Assembly (NCBI GenBank): GCA_039105265.1
Contig: JAPFFF010000003.1
Coordinates: 3,782,001 to 3,846,000 of the forward strand
Source of the DNA: Tritrichomonas musculus
Lineage: Eukaryota; Parabasalia; Tritrichomonadida; Tritrichomonadidae
Reading direction: 5' to 3'
Length of the DNA: 64,000 bases
Shown here: positions 54,008 through 63,929 of the stretch, piece by piece
Numbering within the stretch: the stretch's first letter is position 1
Layout of the letters: every line of letters starts with the position of its first letter
Translations under genes and position numbers: made by a program
The notes under the pieces: model-generated
What the model was told of the DNA's origin: nothing
Database searches by the model: none
Seen by the model: only the letters and a program-made list of their open reading frames with translations

Positions 54008-54503
54008 AAAAACGTCATTGAAGACATCAACAGCCTCAAACACAAACTGCATCAACTTGAAGATGAATTAAATGAGTTGGCCAATAAATGAACATCAATT
54101 GATGTCAAACAATAAGTTCATATTATTTTTATTCATTAGTCGTGTTGACGTGGGGCTTTAGCCCTGCGGAAACCGACTCATATATACTACTAAAACAAGC
54201 TCAAAGATGTAAATTCAAAAATGAAGATTCAAAGTGGCGACCGTCAATTTTCAATTTTATCTCACCCCACCAAAAAATAAAAAATTTTTGAAAGTTCTAT
54301 TTTTCGGTATTTTTCGTTGTTGTTATTTTTGGGAGTTTGTCAATTTATTCAAAATTTGTCTATGCCATTTTGTGAAAGTTTCGAGGGCTAATTTTGAAAA
54401 AGTGGCGATTTTTTGAGTCGTGGGGCTGAGGTTTGGGGTCTGTAAACCCTATGACAAGGGGGTCATTTTATCTCACCCCACCAAATCAACGCCCTATCTC
54501 TCT
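54008..54503. repeat. right terminal inverted repeat of the inner Polinton
   Basis: Reverse complement of 34059-34556; the outer half is identical by eye and the inner half differs at several sites. It includes a 25-codon relative of the end of the gene 34475-34702 at about 54010-54090. The subterminal word ATTTTATCTCACCCCACCAA occurs at about 54255 and 54465. Confidence 0.9.
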
Positions 54504-56823
54504 TACCTTTAATGATTGATTTAATGATACCGTTATACATAGTCTTCTGAACCTTCTTACTTCCAACCTTAACCTTATCCTCATACGTACCCGTTGGATG
54601 AATCATCCTGATATCATAAGCCAAATTATGAAAGTACACAACAGCACCATCAGGTAAATAGTTCAATAGATCTTTATCGCAATCTTCACCTCTAAACTCT
54701 TTCTTAATCTTCCCGTTATCCTTATGCAAAACACACATGAATGGTCTATGGCACTCCTCTGAGGTATCAGCTTCAAAGTCCGCATACCAGTACGTAGGTG
54801 GTACTTTCTTTGGTTCACCCTTAACTGGTTTCTTCTCAAATGGAGCCATCAAACGAGTGCAATATTTGGAATTGTAAGTGAGATCCGTTATCTCTTCATT
54901 AAGTAAATCATTATAGAAAACCGTATTCAAAACACTATTCTGTCCGTAAGTGATTGGTCTAAAGTAATTTTGTTTAAACAATTCTCTAACTAAATTCGAA
55001 GAAGTAATGAAATAACGACCTGTTCGCCAATGATCTACAAGCCATTCCTTATTGTATTTATCATCATCACACTCACTTAAATGCTTAATGTAATACGTAC
55101 TGAACTCCGTCTTCTCTTCAATGAAGTAATGTTTCTGATATATGTTAAAGTGATGTGTTCTATTTGGTTCAGCTTCATCAACACCCATGTAACATTTACG
55201 CTTACCTTCACTCGTTGACTCAACTGATTTCTTTTTGTTTTTACCACTTGCATCTTCATCAATGTACGTTAACTTGATATGTATACCGAATTCCATACAC
55301 AATTCATTAATCGAACTCTGAGATAAATACCTATTTCGAATCCTCAAACGAATCTTGTCTAATGTAACTTTATCGTAACATCCAGTCTGCTCTAACGCAT
55401 ACACAAAGCAACAATCATTTAATTCTCTTCTCTGCTTACCCTTTCCATCCACCAACGAATCAAATATCTGCAACCTCTTAAGATATTCAACAACCCTTTT
55501 CGGAACCGTCTCCTTCGTCAGATATTGAAAGAACGAACCACCTCTATCGTTATTCCCACCCTTGTTCTCAAACAAACAGAACTTAAGTGCTGAAAACAAT
55601 GACCATGTTGGCAACTCTTCACCGCCATTCTCATAGAAAAATTCTGGAGCCTTACTTTCAAGATCAAACACAAAATTCTCTTCCGTAAAGTTTTCCATCA
55701 ATTTATTGAATGTCTCTGGTGTCAACGGTTTCGTTTTCCATGTACCATTAACATTAAACTGAATCTTATACATCTGTATTATCGGTAACTTCGCAATTGT
55801 ATCTTCAAAGAACTCCTTCAATCTCGGAAACAACAATCGTCTACCTTCATTGTTAAGTGCTTCGAAATTGATTTCCCAATTGTATGGACTTAACTCCAAT
55901 CTTTCCATGATATCATCAACTAACTGCTTTTGTTTACCCTTATTTGCTTTCCAATCATCAAACGTTATCTTATTCCTTTCATTGATTTCTTTTGGTGTAG
56001 CATTCATGATTTCCATAGCTTCAACTCTTTTCTTATTCCTCAACGCATCTTCCGTCTTCCAAAATTCACGAAAATCCTTAGCATGTTCCCTAATCGAATC
56101 CAAAGTTGATTTATCTCTTCTGTGTATCAAACGATCGAACCTTGAAGCCCTCTCACTCTTGCCTTCATCCACATGAACTCTATATCTATCTCTATCGAAT
56201 TTCTTAAAGAATTCATCATCTTCTTTTCGTTTATATTCATCGCTATCGACATACCTCTTTGGTTCTTTGTTTAACTTTGGTGGTAATGGTTTCAGTAATG
56301 GTTTATTCTTAATCATTTCATTCAAAGCTTTCGTATAATTCTTAACACTTTCGCCAAACATATACATATTATCATAATCGCCATCACCTTCATAACCCAT
56401 ACCAATTATCGTATATGCTATCATCCTTGCCAATGGTTCAACGGCTCGTTCAGGATCCTCATCAGCTTTAACGAGGATGTCATCCATCTCCTTCTCAGTA
56501 ATGCCAATCACAAACGCCAAATCAGCCAAATGCCCAAAACCATCATCACCTTTACTCTTACACATTTCGCTCAACGCCTTCGTATAATTATAAACCCTTT
56601 CCGCAAACCTATACACATTATCGTAATCTGTATCACCTTTGTAACCCATATCAAGTATCGTATTCGATATCCATAACACCAATGGCTCATTGAGTCGTTC
56701 AGGTGCACCTTCAGCATTAACGAGAATGTCATCCATCTCATCATCCCTCATTCCAAGCATCAACGCCAAATCAAACAAATCAATAAAAGAATGTGCATCA
56801 AAAGCATTATTACTATCACTCAT
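54504..56823 (-). CDS. outer Polinton PolB: N-terminal and exonuclease part
   Basis: The gene start and first 770 or so residues of the outer polymerase. Residues about 15-180 hold a tandem duplication of roughly 85 residues (GMRDDEMDDILVNAEGAPER and GITEKEMDDILVKADEDPER, each followed by ILDMGYKGDTDYDN or IIGMGYEGDGDYDN, then YNYTKAL or KNYTKAL). Then comes LLKPLPPKLNKEPKRYVD, shared with the inner PolB. A Cys-containing segment NDCCFVYALEQTGCYDKVTL resembles the papain/OTU-like region in some Polinton polymerases. Exonuclease motifs YADFEADT (about 681) and FHNLAYDIRMI (about 733) follow. The gene runs into the inner element's right end. It is a part of a split gene. Confidence 0.75.
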
Positions 56824-56917
56824 CTTATTTTATGTCAAATAAAAATATTATAAAAGATATCCAAAGGCCATCGTTTTAAATTTTCACATCATCTCAAACC
56901 ACTTTATCGCAAAACTT

Positions 56918-57157
56918 ATGATCCCTATCTACCCCTTCCAACCCTTCAAATCAACCCTCACATCTCAACCTCCAAGACCTCCGGTGATTCCAGACCTAAC
57001 TTCCCAGTCCTTCACTTTCGAATCATTTCTCAAGGATCACATAAATTCATCACCAACCCTTCATTCCCGAATCCAATCTGAACTCCATAGATACCCAATT
57101 CTTAACACCAACTCAGCAACGGGAATCGTTAACGAATTCTCAAGGTTTCCAAGCTGA
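56918..57157 (+). CDS. small unknown protein at the right edge of the outer Polinton
   Basis: A 79-residue Pro/Ser/Thr-rich protein (FQPFKSTLTSQPPRPPVIPD, SFTFESFLKDHINSSPTLHS) divergent from polB across about 95 bp. Not recognised. Codon use resembles the outer element's other genes (fairly high C at third positions), which supports membership of that element. A perfect hairpin TTTAGACC-GAA-GGTCTAAA follows at 57187-57205. Confidence 0.4.
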   Translation: MIPIYPFQPFKSTLTSQPPRPPVIPDLTSQSFTFESFLKDHINSSPTLHSRIQSELHRYPILNTNSATGIVNEFSRFPS

Positions 57158-57186
57158 TCCTTCAAAAATATCGTGAAAGTGGGGAG

Positions 57187-57205
57187 TTTAGACCGAAGGT
57201 CTAAA
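57187..57205. repeat. mini-hairpin near the right limit of the outer Polinton
   Basis: TTTAGACC-GAA-GGTCTAAA: an 8-bp perfect stem with a GAA loop. Same form as hairpins at 53112, 63100 and, with a TTC loop, at 3790. Confidence 0.55.
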
Positions 57206-57224
57206 ATCACCTCTTTTATATGTA

Positions 57225-58383
57225 GTACAAAAGAAAGAAATTGGGCGACCGTTAAAAATTGGTGCCGAAAATGAAATAATCGTAATTAACGAAATCCTTT
57301 CCAAACTTGACTCATACAATTTTATGACAATTAGTCAGATCATTAAATTTGTGGAAGAAACATTTCAAATATCTGTCACCAAAGGATGGGTAAATAGTTT
57401 AATTTTCAGGTATAAAGATGACCTTGCAAAAGCGGTTATTGACGGTTTAGATGAATCCAGATTAAAAGTACCAAGGAGATACCTTAAAGAATTTTTGGAT
57501 TTAGTTGATGTTTTGATCATAATCACACCAGCAGAGCTCGTTTACAACATCGATGAAACAGGCTTGTCTGATTGGGAGGAGAGGAAGCCCAAGACAGTAG
57601 TAATCCCCAAAGAACTAGAAAATGAAAAGATTAACTATCCAATTAACCGTGGAAACAGACATATAACCTTGGTTGTAACAATTTAAGCTGGTGGTGATGC
57701 ATATTTTCCCATGGCAGTGACTTCAGATCCAAGCCTTGAAAAAGTTTTTGATCTCGGAATCAGAAGAAACACTGATTTAATTTTCGAGGTCTCTAACTCA
57801 TTATATGTCAACAAAGAGATATTTACAAGGCATATCAAAGAAAATTTCATCAATCAGGTTGATGCTGACAGAAAATAATGCGGTTTTGAAGAAAATCCAG
57901 CCATTTTATTTTTTGATAACTGTTCTTGTCATCTTGACGAAGAACTCTTGCAAATCCTTGCTGAACACATGATTTTAGTTATTACATACCCAAGCCATAC
58001 ATCTCATGTGTGTTCAGGTTTTGGATTTACTATTGTTCGGCGTTTTAAAAGTCAGAAAAAAAAGTATTCAAAAAAATAACTCAATTTCGCCTAAAATTGA
58101 CCATCTCTTTAGAATTTTCCAAGCATATGAACAAAGTACATGCTCAGTAACAATCTGTTCATCTTTTGTAAAAGCCGGTTTTGATTACTTTTCAAAGGTC
58201 GATATAAATTATTTAAGATTAAATCGAGAGAAAATCGAAAATTCACCTAATTTCAAAGAAATCTGGGATTTCAATTTCCCAGAAGAAGAATTAACAACTA
58301 GAAGAAGAAATCAAAAAAGAGGATGGATTAATAAAAAATATTTCTCTGCTGATTTTCAAGAAAAATTTAGTAATCTGCCATAA
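57225..58383 (+). pseudogene. pogo/DDE_1-type transposase pseudogene
   Basis: The reading VQKKEIGRPLKIGAENEIIV opens at 57225. A helix-turn-helix-like region follows (FMTISQIIKFVEETFQISVT, KGWVNSLIFRY), then the catalytic domain: LVYNIDETGLSDWEE (first Asp), PINRGNRHITLVVTI, then ILFFDNCSCHLDEELLQIL (second Asp) and YPSHTSH, the PxHTSH word of DDE_1 transposases. A C-terminal helical tail ends at 58383. The frame is broken by stops at 57684 and 57876 and by a one-base shift near 58005-58012, after which QVLDLLLFGVLK continues the family pattern. The N-terminal start is missing next to the Polinton limit. A dead copy; terminal repeats were not found. Confidence 0.7.
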
Positions 58384-58441
58384 AAGTGCTTTGAATTCAG
58401 CTTTAAAATGAAACAATAATTTAACTAAAAAACTCTTGATT

Positions 58442-58796
58442 TTAAGGTTCTCCTTCCCTAAAAAAATGTAAATTATTCAATATTGAATTAACTCATAGAA
58501 TATATAATTCAATAGAGCATTTTTCGGAAAAAGTTTTGGTGAAAAATAAAAATATTTGGCCTCAACGATTAAATCTTATTTTATTCAAAATTTTATTGAA
58601 TCTTTAATTCTATGATTTCTATCTGTAAAAAAACAAAATCGGTAAGATTTCATAAATATATTTTTATTAAATCATATGAAATATATATCTATATAAATTT
58701 TATATTTTAATTCATTTTTAAAAACGATATTTATGTATATTTAATTTGTGAAATCTCATTGAATTTAATCTTATGAATTTGAAAGGAGAACCTTAA
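58442..58796. mobile_element. 355-bp MITE with 14-bp terminal inverted repeats
   Basis: TTAAGGTTCTCCTT at the left end and its exact reverse complement at the right end (AAGGAGAACCTTAA at 58783-58796). The interior is AT-rich and non-coding. The ends may include a TTAA or TAA target duplication. It starts 58 bp after the transposase pseudogene, so a link with that family is possible but not shown. Confidence 0.55.
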
Positions 58797-58920
58797 ACAA
58801 ATAAATTTAATTTTTAATAATATATATCAAGTATTATGTAATACATTATAATACTATATTTTTTTAAAAAAATCTTTTGTTTTCAATATAAAAAAATACT
58901 TTTAATTAATTTTCAAAAAA

Positions 58921-59645
58921 TTTTTGGTAGACTCCAAAAAGGACAAAATCAGCAGGCCATTTATCTATTCAAAATATATCAATAGAATTTGTAAAAAAAC
59001 AATAAACGTATAACCATTTATCTATTGAAAATCATTTTTTTTTATATTAAAGCATTCATATATACAGCAAGCTCGAGGTAATACAGACTTTTATCGATGA
59101 TGCGTTCTACATGATCATAATCTCAATTCACTGTACATTAATTTGAATATCATATTAGCAAAAAAACTTATTTTTTATATCAGAATTTTTTTCATTTTTA
59201 GTGATTTGTAGCCAAAAGTATGTCTATTAAGCCCAGAAAATAGTCATGTAGCTATTATTTTTATTTGTCTTTGTTTCTGGCAGATATCAAATTGAAATGA
59301 AATACTAACACACACATGTGTGACCTTGCTCGCAGTAATCAAATGAATTATTTTCATATGAATTGTTCAATTTAACTCTATAGGAATACTTTTGGATAGT
59401 TTTCTTTTTTTCATTTATTATTCATAATTATATAAAAAATAGATTAAAACTAATCCAAATATTATCATAATTCTATTTTAATAAACATTTATATATAATT
59501 ATTTTATTTTTTTTATTTTCATTTTTGTAAAAAATTGATTTTGAATGTTTATTTGATATAAAAGGTGCCGATTTTGGACTTTACAAAAAACGGTTGATAT
59601 AAAAGGTGCCGATTTTGTCCAAAAAAAAGTCTACCAAATTTTTGG
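58921..59645. mobile_element. 725-bp MITE or non-autonomous transposon
   Basis: The left end TTTTTGGTAGACTCCAAAAA followed by GGACAAAATCAGCA pairs with the right end, whose reverse complement is CCAAAAATTTGGTAGACTTT followed by TTTTTGGACAAAATCGGCA. Inside, TTGATATAAAAGGTGCCGAT occurs twice near the right end (59552 and 59594), and CCATTTATCTATT occurs twice near the left end (58956 and 59012). No coding frame is seen. Confidence 0.65.
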
Positions 59646-59797
59646 CAAGAATTTTTTATTACCACTTTTTATTCCAAACTGTAGTTATTTTTTCAGTAAA
59701 ATAAAAAAAGATCTCGCTGAAATCTGTTAAATTATAAAACCTTAATGGTTTGTAATTTATAATTGCCTCTGAGGATGGATTTAAATTTGGTAGGAAT

Positions 59798-59870
59798 AGG
59801 CTTGTTATTTTGATATCGATTATCAGGTTTGTCACTTTTTTGAGGTCTGATAATCGATTATCAGAATGCC
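59798..59870 (-). repeat. dispersed palindromic repeat, copy 3 (inverted)
   Basis: GGCTTGTTATTTTGATATCG, then ATTATCAGGTTTGTCACTTT and TCTGATAATCGATTATCAGA. This is the reverse complement order of copies 1 and 2 at the left of the window. Confidence 0.55.
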
Positions 59871-60267
59871 GATTTGTGGTCAATTTTATTGAGAAAATCG
59901 ATTATCAGAAATGAAATTTGATGTAAAAAAATTCATTTCTGATATCAATTATCGAGAAATCATTAATATTTATTTCAAAAAATGTACATATCTTGAATGT
60001 TTATGCGAAAAAATATTTATTATTAACTTTCTAACGGATGAGTTCACATACCTTAATAGAAAAATTCATTTTTCTAACGTATAGGTGAAGTTATTCGTTA
60101 ATTTATTGAAATCATTATTTCCACTTTTTGAATATATTTTTTTTTTATATCGATATTTTTATAATTCTCAATATCGATATCAAGATAAAATTATAAAATA
60201 ATGATATTGATATCAGAAAAAGTGGCTGATAATTGATATCGATTAACGAGACTTAACAAGCCAAGGT

Positions 60268-60400
60268 AGGAATGTTATTTTGAGAATCGATATCATAATT
60301 GACATTTTTTAAACTTGATAATCAATTATCAGTTGGTAAACCTGATATCGATATTCTCAGGAAATCGTTAACCAAATAAGAAATGTTATATGAAAAATAT
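60268..60400 (-). repeat. dispersed palindromic repeat, copy 4 (inverted)
   Basis: GGAATGTTATTTTGAGAATC, ATATCATAATTGACATTTTT, TAAACTTGATAATCAATTAT, CAGTTGGTAAACCTGATATC, then ATTCTCAGGAAATCGTT. It matches the reverse complement of 3090-3188 over its whole length with scattered differences. Confidence 0.65.
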
Positions 60401-61708
60401 TATAAATATGATAACGATTAATGATTATCAATCATTATCAGAAATTTTTCACTTACTAAAAATGATTAGATTTTATTTTTCTATTTGTAAAATAATATAT
60501 CACTTAGATAAAACATATATTCTAGCTTTTTATAAGTTTAAATTTAATTTAAACAAATATATTTGATTTTTTTATTTTTAAAAAATTTGAATACTTTCGA
60601 AAATTTTTTCTTGATATCAAAATTTTTCTCGATATTTGATATCGATATCAATTATCAAATTAATAACTTTGTTATCAATATCGATTATCGAGATATAACA
60701 AGCCTAAAATTTGGAAAATCTAACTCATATCTAAAAAAAAATTTTCTTTCCTCAATTTCTTTCCAATCATCTGTAAACGCGTAATTAATGCTAATAAAAA
60801 ACATTAATTGAAAAATTACGTTGTGGAAAAACCTGAACGATCATGATATATTTTGAATCTAGAATTTTGCATTCAAATTTAAACTCTCTGTACTTTTCAG
60901 AGATTAATGAGACAATTCTATTGGCTCTTGACTGAATTGGTTTAAAATTTGTGCATTGGTTTAAAAATATCGCAAGTGATTTGAAATCCCAAATTGGTGT
61001 CCACGATGGCGTTATATCCAGTTTGGCTAATTGCTCTGAACCTTTTACTTTTCTGAATGGAAGCGCCTTTGTAGTAAATTTGCATCATCTGGATAGTTAA
61101 AGTCGAACATTGATATTAATTTATTTTTGAATGCATTTTTGGCCATTCGTTTATTGTTTTTTGATCTTTTGAGTATTTAAATGGTCATCTATATTGCTTT
61201 CTTTTTATTTAACGGTGCAGAATACATGGCGTTTTTTAAATGAATATGTAATATTTTTTGTTGATTCCAAAATATAATTATATCATAATTTTTTTCCATA
61301 AATATTATTTGTTGAACATCTAATCTATATATATATATAAACGCTGGCCCTCTCAATTTTAAAATCAACTTTTTTGCAGTTCTTTTGTGATATTTAAAAT
61401 CTCGGTATTATTCTTACAATGAATCTTCTTTTTTTAAGCACAAAATTGCGAATAAAAGGTAGTTTTCATTCAAAATGAATTTTTTTTTATTAATTGAATT
61501 AATTGAATTAGATTATTTTTTTTATTTATTTAAAAAAATAAATGAAGTAGCTTTTTGAAAGGAATAGCCTCAAAAAGCTACTTTAATATATGTTTAATTA
61601 TCTGTTTTATAACTTTTTGAGTATTTTACAAAACTCAAAAAGTGATACCTAGATAATTATTTATTGTTATTAATTCAATTAATTCATATAGATTATTTTT
61701 TAATCAGT

Positions 61709-62262
61709 CCTCAGCCAATAAGTAACTCAGCCAAGGAGCAACTCAGCCAAGAAACAACTTAGCCAAGAAACAACTCAGCCAAGGAACAACTCATCCAAGA
61801 AACAACTTAGCCAAGAAACAACTCAGCCAAGGAACAACTCATCCAAGAAACAACTTAGCCAAGGAGCAACTCAAACAAGGAGCAACTCAGCCAAGAAACA
61901 GCTCAGCCAAGAAACAACTCAGCCAAGGAGCAACTCAGCCAAAGAACAACTCAACCAAGGAGTAGCTCAGCCAAAGAACAACTCAACCAAGGAGCAACTC
62001 AGCCAAGAAACAACTCAGCCAAAGAACAACTCAGCCAAGGAGCAACTCAACCAAGAAACAACTTATCCAAGGAGCAGCTCAGCCAAGAAACAACTCAGCC
62101 AAGAAACAACTCAGCCAAGGAGCAACTCAGCCAAAGAACAACTCAACCAAGGAGTAGCTCAGCCAAAGAACAACTCAACCAAGGAGCAACTCAGCCAAGA
62201 AACAACTCAGCCAAGATACAACTTAGTCAAAAAACAACTTAGCATAAAAGCAACTCATCACA
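61709..62262. repeat. 16-bp minisatellite, about 34 units
   Basis: The unit is CAACTCAGCCAAGAAA, with variants GGAGCAACTCAGCCAA, AGAACAACTCAACC and CAACTTAGCC. Groups of units are repeated as larger blocks: the series around 61900-62000 recurs around 62090-62190. The unit length is not a multiple of three, and stops are frequent, so it is not a protein repeat. It lies inside the Helitron-like element. Confidence 0.85.
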
Positions 62263-62279
62263 GGAATGCTAAACTTATT

Positions 62280-63000
62280 GGTGATGAATAAGAAATATTG
62301 GATAAGATAAAAGAGAATAAGAAAGATTAAGTGAGATAGTAGAGAATAAGAAAGATCAAATGAGATAGAAGAGAATAAGAGCGATTGGATAAGATAGAAG
62401 AGAATGAGAATAAGAAAGATTGGATGAAATAGAAGAGAATAAATGAGATTGGATAAGATAAAAGAGAATAAGAAAGATTAGATGAAATAGAAGAGAATAG
62501 GTGATATTGGATGATAAAGATTAAATGAGAGAGAAGAGAATAAGTGAGATTAGATAAGATAAATGAGAATAAGAAAGATTGGATGAAATAGAAGAGAATA
62601 GAAGAGAATGGATATGAAAGATTAGGATAAGAGAGATTGGGTGAGATGAAAAAGAATAAAAGAAATTAGATAAGAAAAATGAGAATAAGTTAAATTAGAT
62701 GATATAGAAGAGAATAGAAAAGACTAATTGAAAAAGATAAGAATAAGAAATATTAAATTATAAAGATGAAAATAAAGAAGAATAAATGAGAATAGATTGG
62801 ATTGAATGAGAAAGATGAGAATAAAAAAGATTAGATGAAAAAGATGATAATACAGGAGATGCGATGGAATAAATGAGACTGAAGGGAATAGATAAGATTT
62901 AATGAGAATATATAAGATTAAATGAAAAAATAAGAACAAGAGAATAAATGATATTGAATGAGAAAGAGGAGATTAGACAAAGTTTGGCAAGAATAAATGA
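62280..63000. repeat. purine-rich degenerate repeat tract
   Basis: About 700 bp built from words such as GATTGGATAAGATAGAAGAG and AATAAGAAAGATTAGATGAA. The plus strand has very few C. The period is irregular, about 25-35 bp. Open frames on the minus strand through this tract (Phe/Leu/Ile-rich) follow from its composition and are not genes. Confidence 0.75.
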
Positions 63001-63135
63001 GGATAAACTCTTCGAAGAGTTTAGATGAAAAGAATTTTCTTTATTAAAAAAATGTTTTTGATTTGGAAAATAGAAAAAATCAATTTTTAAGGTAAAAGAC
63101 ACTTTTTGAGCGAAGCTCAAAAAGTGGCGTTCTAG

Positions 63136-63929
63136 TATTTTAAGTAAATTTAAAGATATTTAGAAATTATTAAGTTTTAATAAATTCTGAACTTTCTCAG
63201 AAAAAAATTCAATTAATATATCTAATTTTTTACAAAACAAATATAATTCAAAACTCCTCGAAAGATTTTGGTTCCTGAACAATTAATGAATTCTATCTAA
63301 GCAAATCAACGAGGATATTGTCTATATTTATTTTGACGTTGATAAATCAACTTTTTTTTTATTCATCAAAATTTCAAGATCAATGTGCGCTTAAACAAAG
63401 TTTGCAATACTTCTCATTCTTATTAATAGCTTTCTTTTATTATTTCCTTCAAATTTAATGTCTTTACTAAAACGATCTTCCTATAATTTACAATTTTTTT
63501 TAATTTTAATTAAAGCTGCATTTTAAATAAACTTTCATTTATTACAGCGCAAGCGAAATGTTCTAGACCATTCTCTCTCCTGAAACTTGCTAACTTTTTC
63601 AAATAACTATTCAGCATTTCCTATTTCTACATAAGATAACTTCGAAATACAATCAAATAATAATTCAAAACATTATTAGTTATAGTTTTAGCAATTTTAT
63701 TAAATTTTACAAATTTAGATTTCCAAATATATATTTTTTTTTTACATGAAGAAAAAAACAGATGAAATATTTTTTTTTGACAGTTATTTTTATTATATAT
63801 GATATTTTATTCAAAAAATAATGCAAAAAGAAAATTTGTCAAAATGATATAATTAATATAATTATATTAGATCGTAAATAGATCAAAAAAATAGAAAAAT
63901 TTGGTTTATTTAATCATTTTAATGTGGTT
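63136..63929. other. AT-rich spacer
   Basis: No gene or repeat family member is recognised. It contains T runs near 63350 and 63730 and a short GC-richer piece near 63545-63590. Confidence 0.5.

Larger units (their letters stand above)
34059..54503. mobile_element. inner Polinton/Maverick element (about 20.4 kb, looks whole)
   Basis: The element is bounded by inverted repeats of about 0.5 kb (34059 to about 34556, and about 54008 to 54503). Both ends start AGAGAGATAGGGCGTTGATT. The outermost 240 bp or so are identical by eye and the inner part differs at several places. The flanks ATCCTT and TACCTT share four of six bases, so a 6-bp target duplication is plausible but not clean. It carries a likely major capsid protein, an amphipathic small protein, integrase, packaging ATPase, PolB, a fibre-like protein, an HNH endonuclease and unknown genes, on both strands with very short spacers. 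No adenovirus-type protease was recognised. All main genes are open, no break was seen, and the near-identical ends indicate a recent insertion. Confidence 0.9.
27670..57157. mobile_element. outer Polinton/Maverick-like element (split, ends not found)
   Basis: The outer element is defined by its genes: KilA-N, a conserved unknown gene, a small basic gene, an integrase, a family-B DNA polymerase, and a small gene on the far right. Without the inner element it would be about 9 kb, short for a Polinton. No capsid, protease or packaging ATPase gene is visible. It is broken, with about two breaks, one being the insertion of the whole inner element (34059-54503) into its polymerase gene. Terminal repeats were not identified, so the stated limits are those of the outermost genes. 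Most of its open frames remain long, so it is not ancient. Confidence 0.75.
59646..61323. other. AT-rich region with dispersed palindromic repeats, no gene recognised
   Basis: Two inverted copies of the palindromic family lie at 59798-59870 and 60268-60400. Between and around them are many GATATCGAT and ATTATCGA words. From about 60820 to 61300 there are short coding-like readings without a continuous frame. I see no recognisable gene. Confidence 0.5.
61324..63135 (+). mobile_element. non-autonomous Helitron-like element (1812 bp)
   Basis: The left end is TCTATATATATATATAAACG followed by CTGG, preceded by A; a 5' TC followed by a TA-rich stretch is typical of Helitrons. The right end has a perfect 12-bp stem (CACTTTTTGAGC, loop GAA, GCTCAAAAAGTG, 63100-63126), then GCGTT and the terminal CTAG at 63132-63135, followed by T. 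A hairpin close to a CTRR end inserted between A and T is the Helitron signature. There is no inverted repeat between the ends and no Rep/helicase gene, so the element would depend on another copy. The interior has a 16-bp minisatellite and a long purine-rich tract. Similar CTTTTTGAG hairpins at about 61535-61583 and 61613-61651 may be remnants of older 3' ends. Confidence 0.65.

Noticed and set aside
57158-57230. Possible right terminal repeat of the outer Polinton pairing with 27590-27630 (both contain TTTTGAAGGAT)
   Set aside because: Only about eleven bases agree and the context does not; this is within chance for AT-rich DNA, so I do not claim terminal repeats for the outer element.
26558-58383. 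The transposase scraps at 26558-26896 and 57225-58383 as two halves of one DNA transposon split by the outer Polinton
   Set aside because: Both seem to contain the same N-terminal, DNA-binding part rather than complementary parts, so the simple split model does not fit.
61709-62262. 16-bp repeat array as a CRISPR
   Set aside because: Units are contiguous without unique spacers, vary in sequence, and lie in a eukaryotic transposon-like context.
62724-63120. Phe/Leu/Ile-rich open frames on the minus strand that look like membrane proteins
   Set aside because: They are the complement of the purine-rich tract, which yields TTT, CTT and ATT codons in any frame; there is no start context, conservation or domain.
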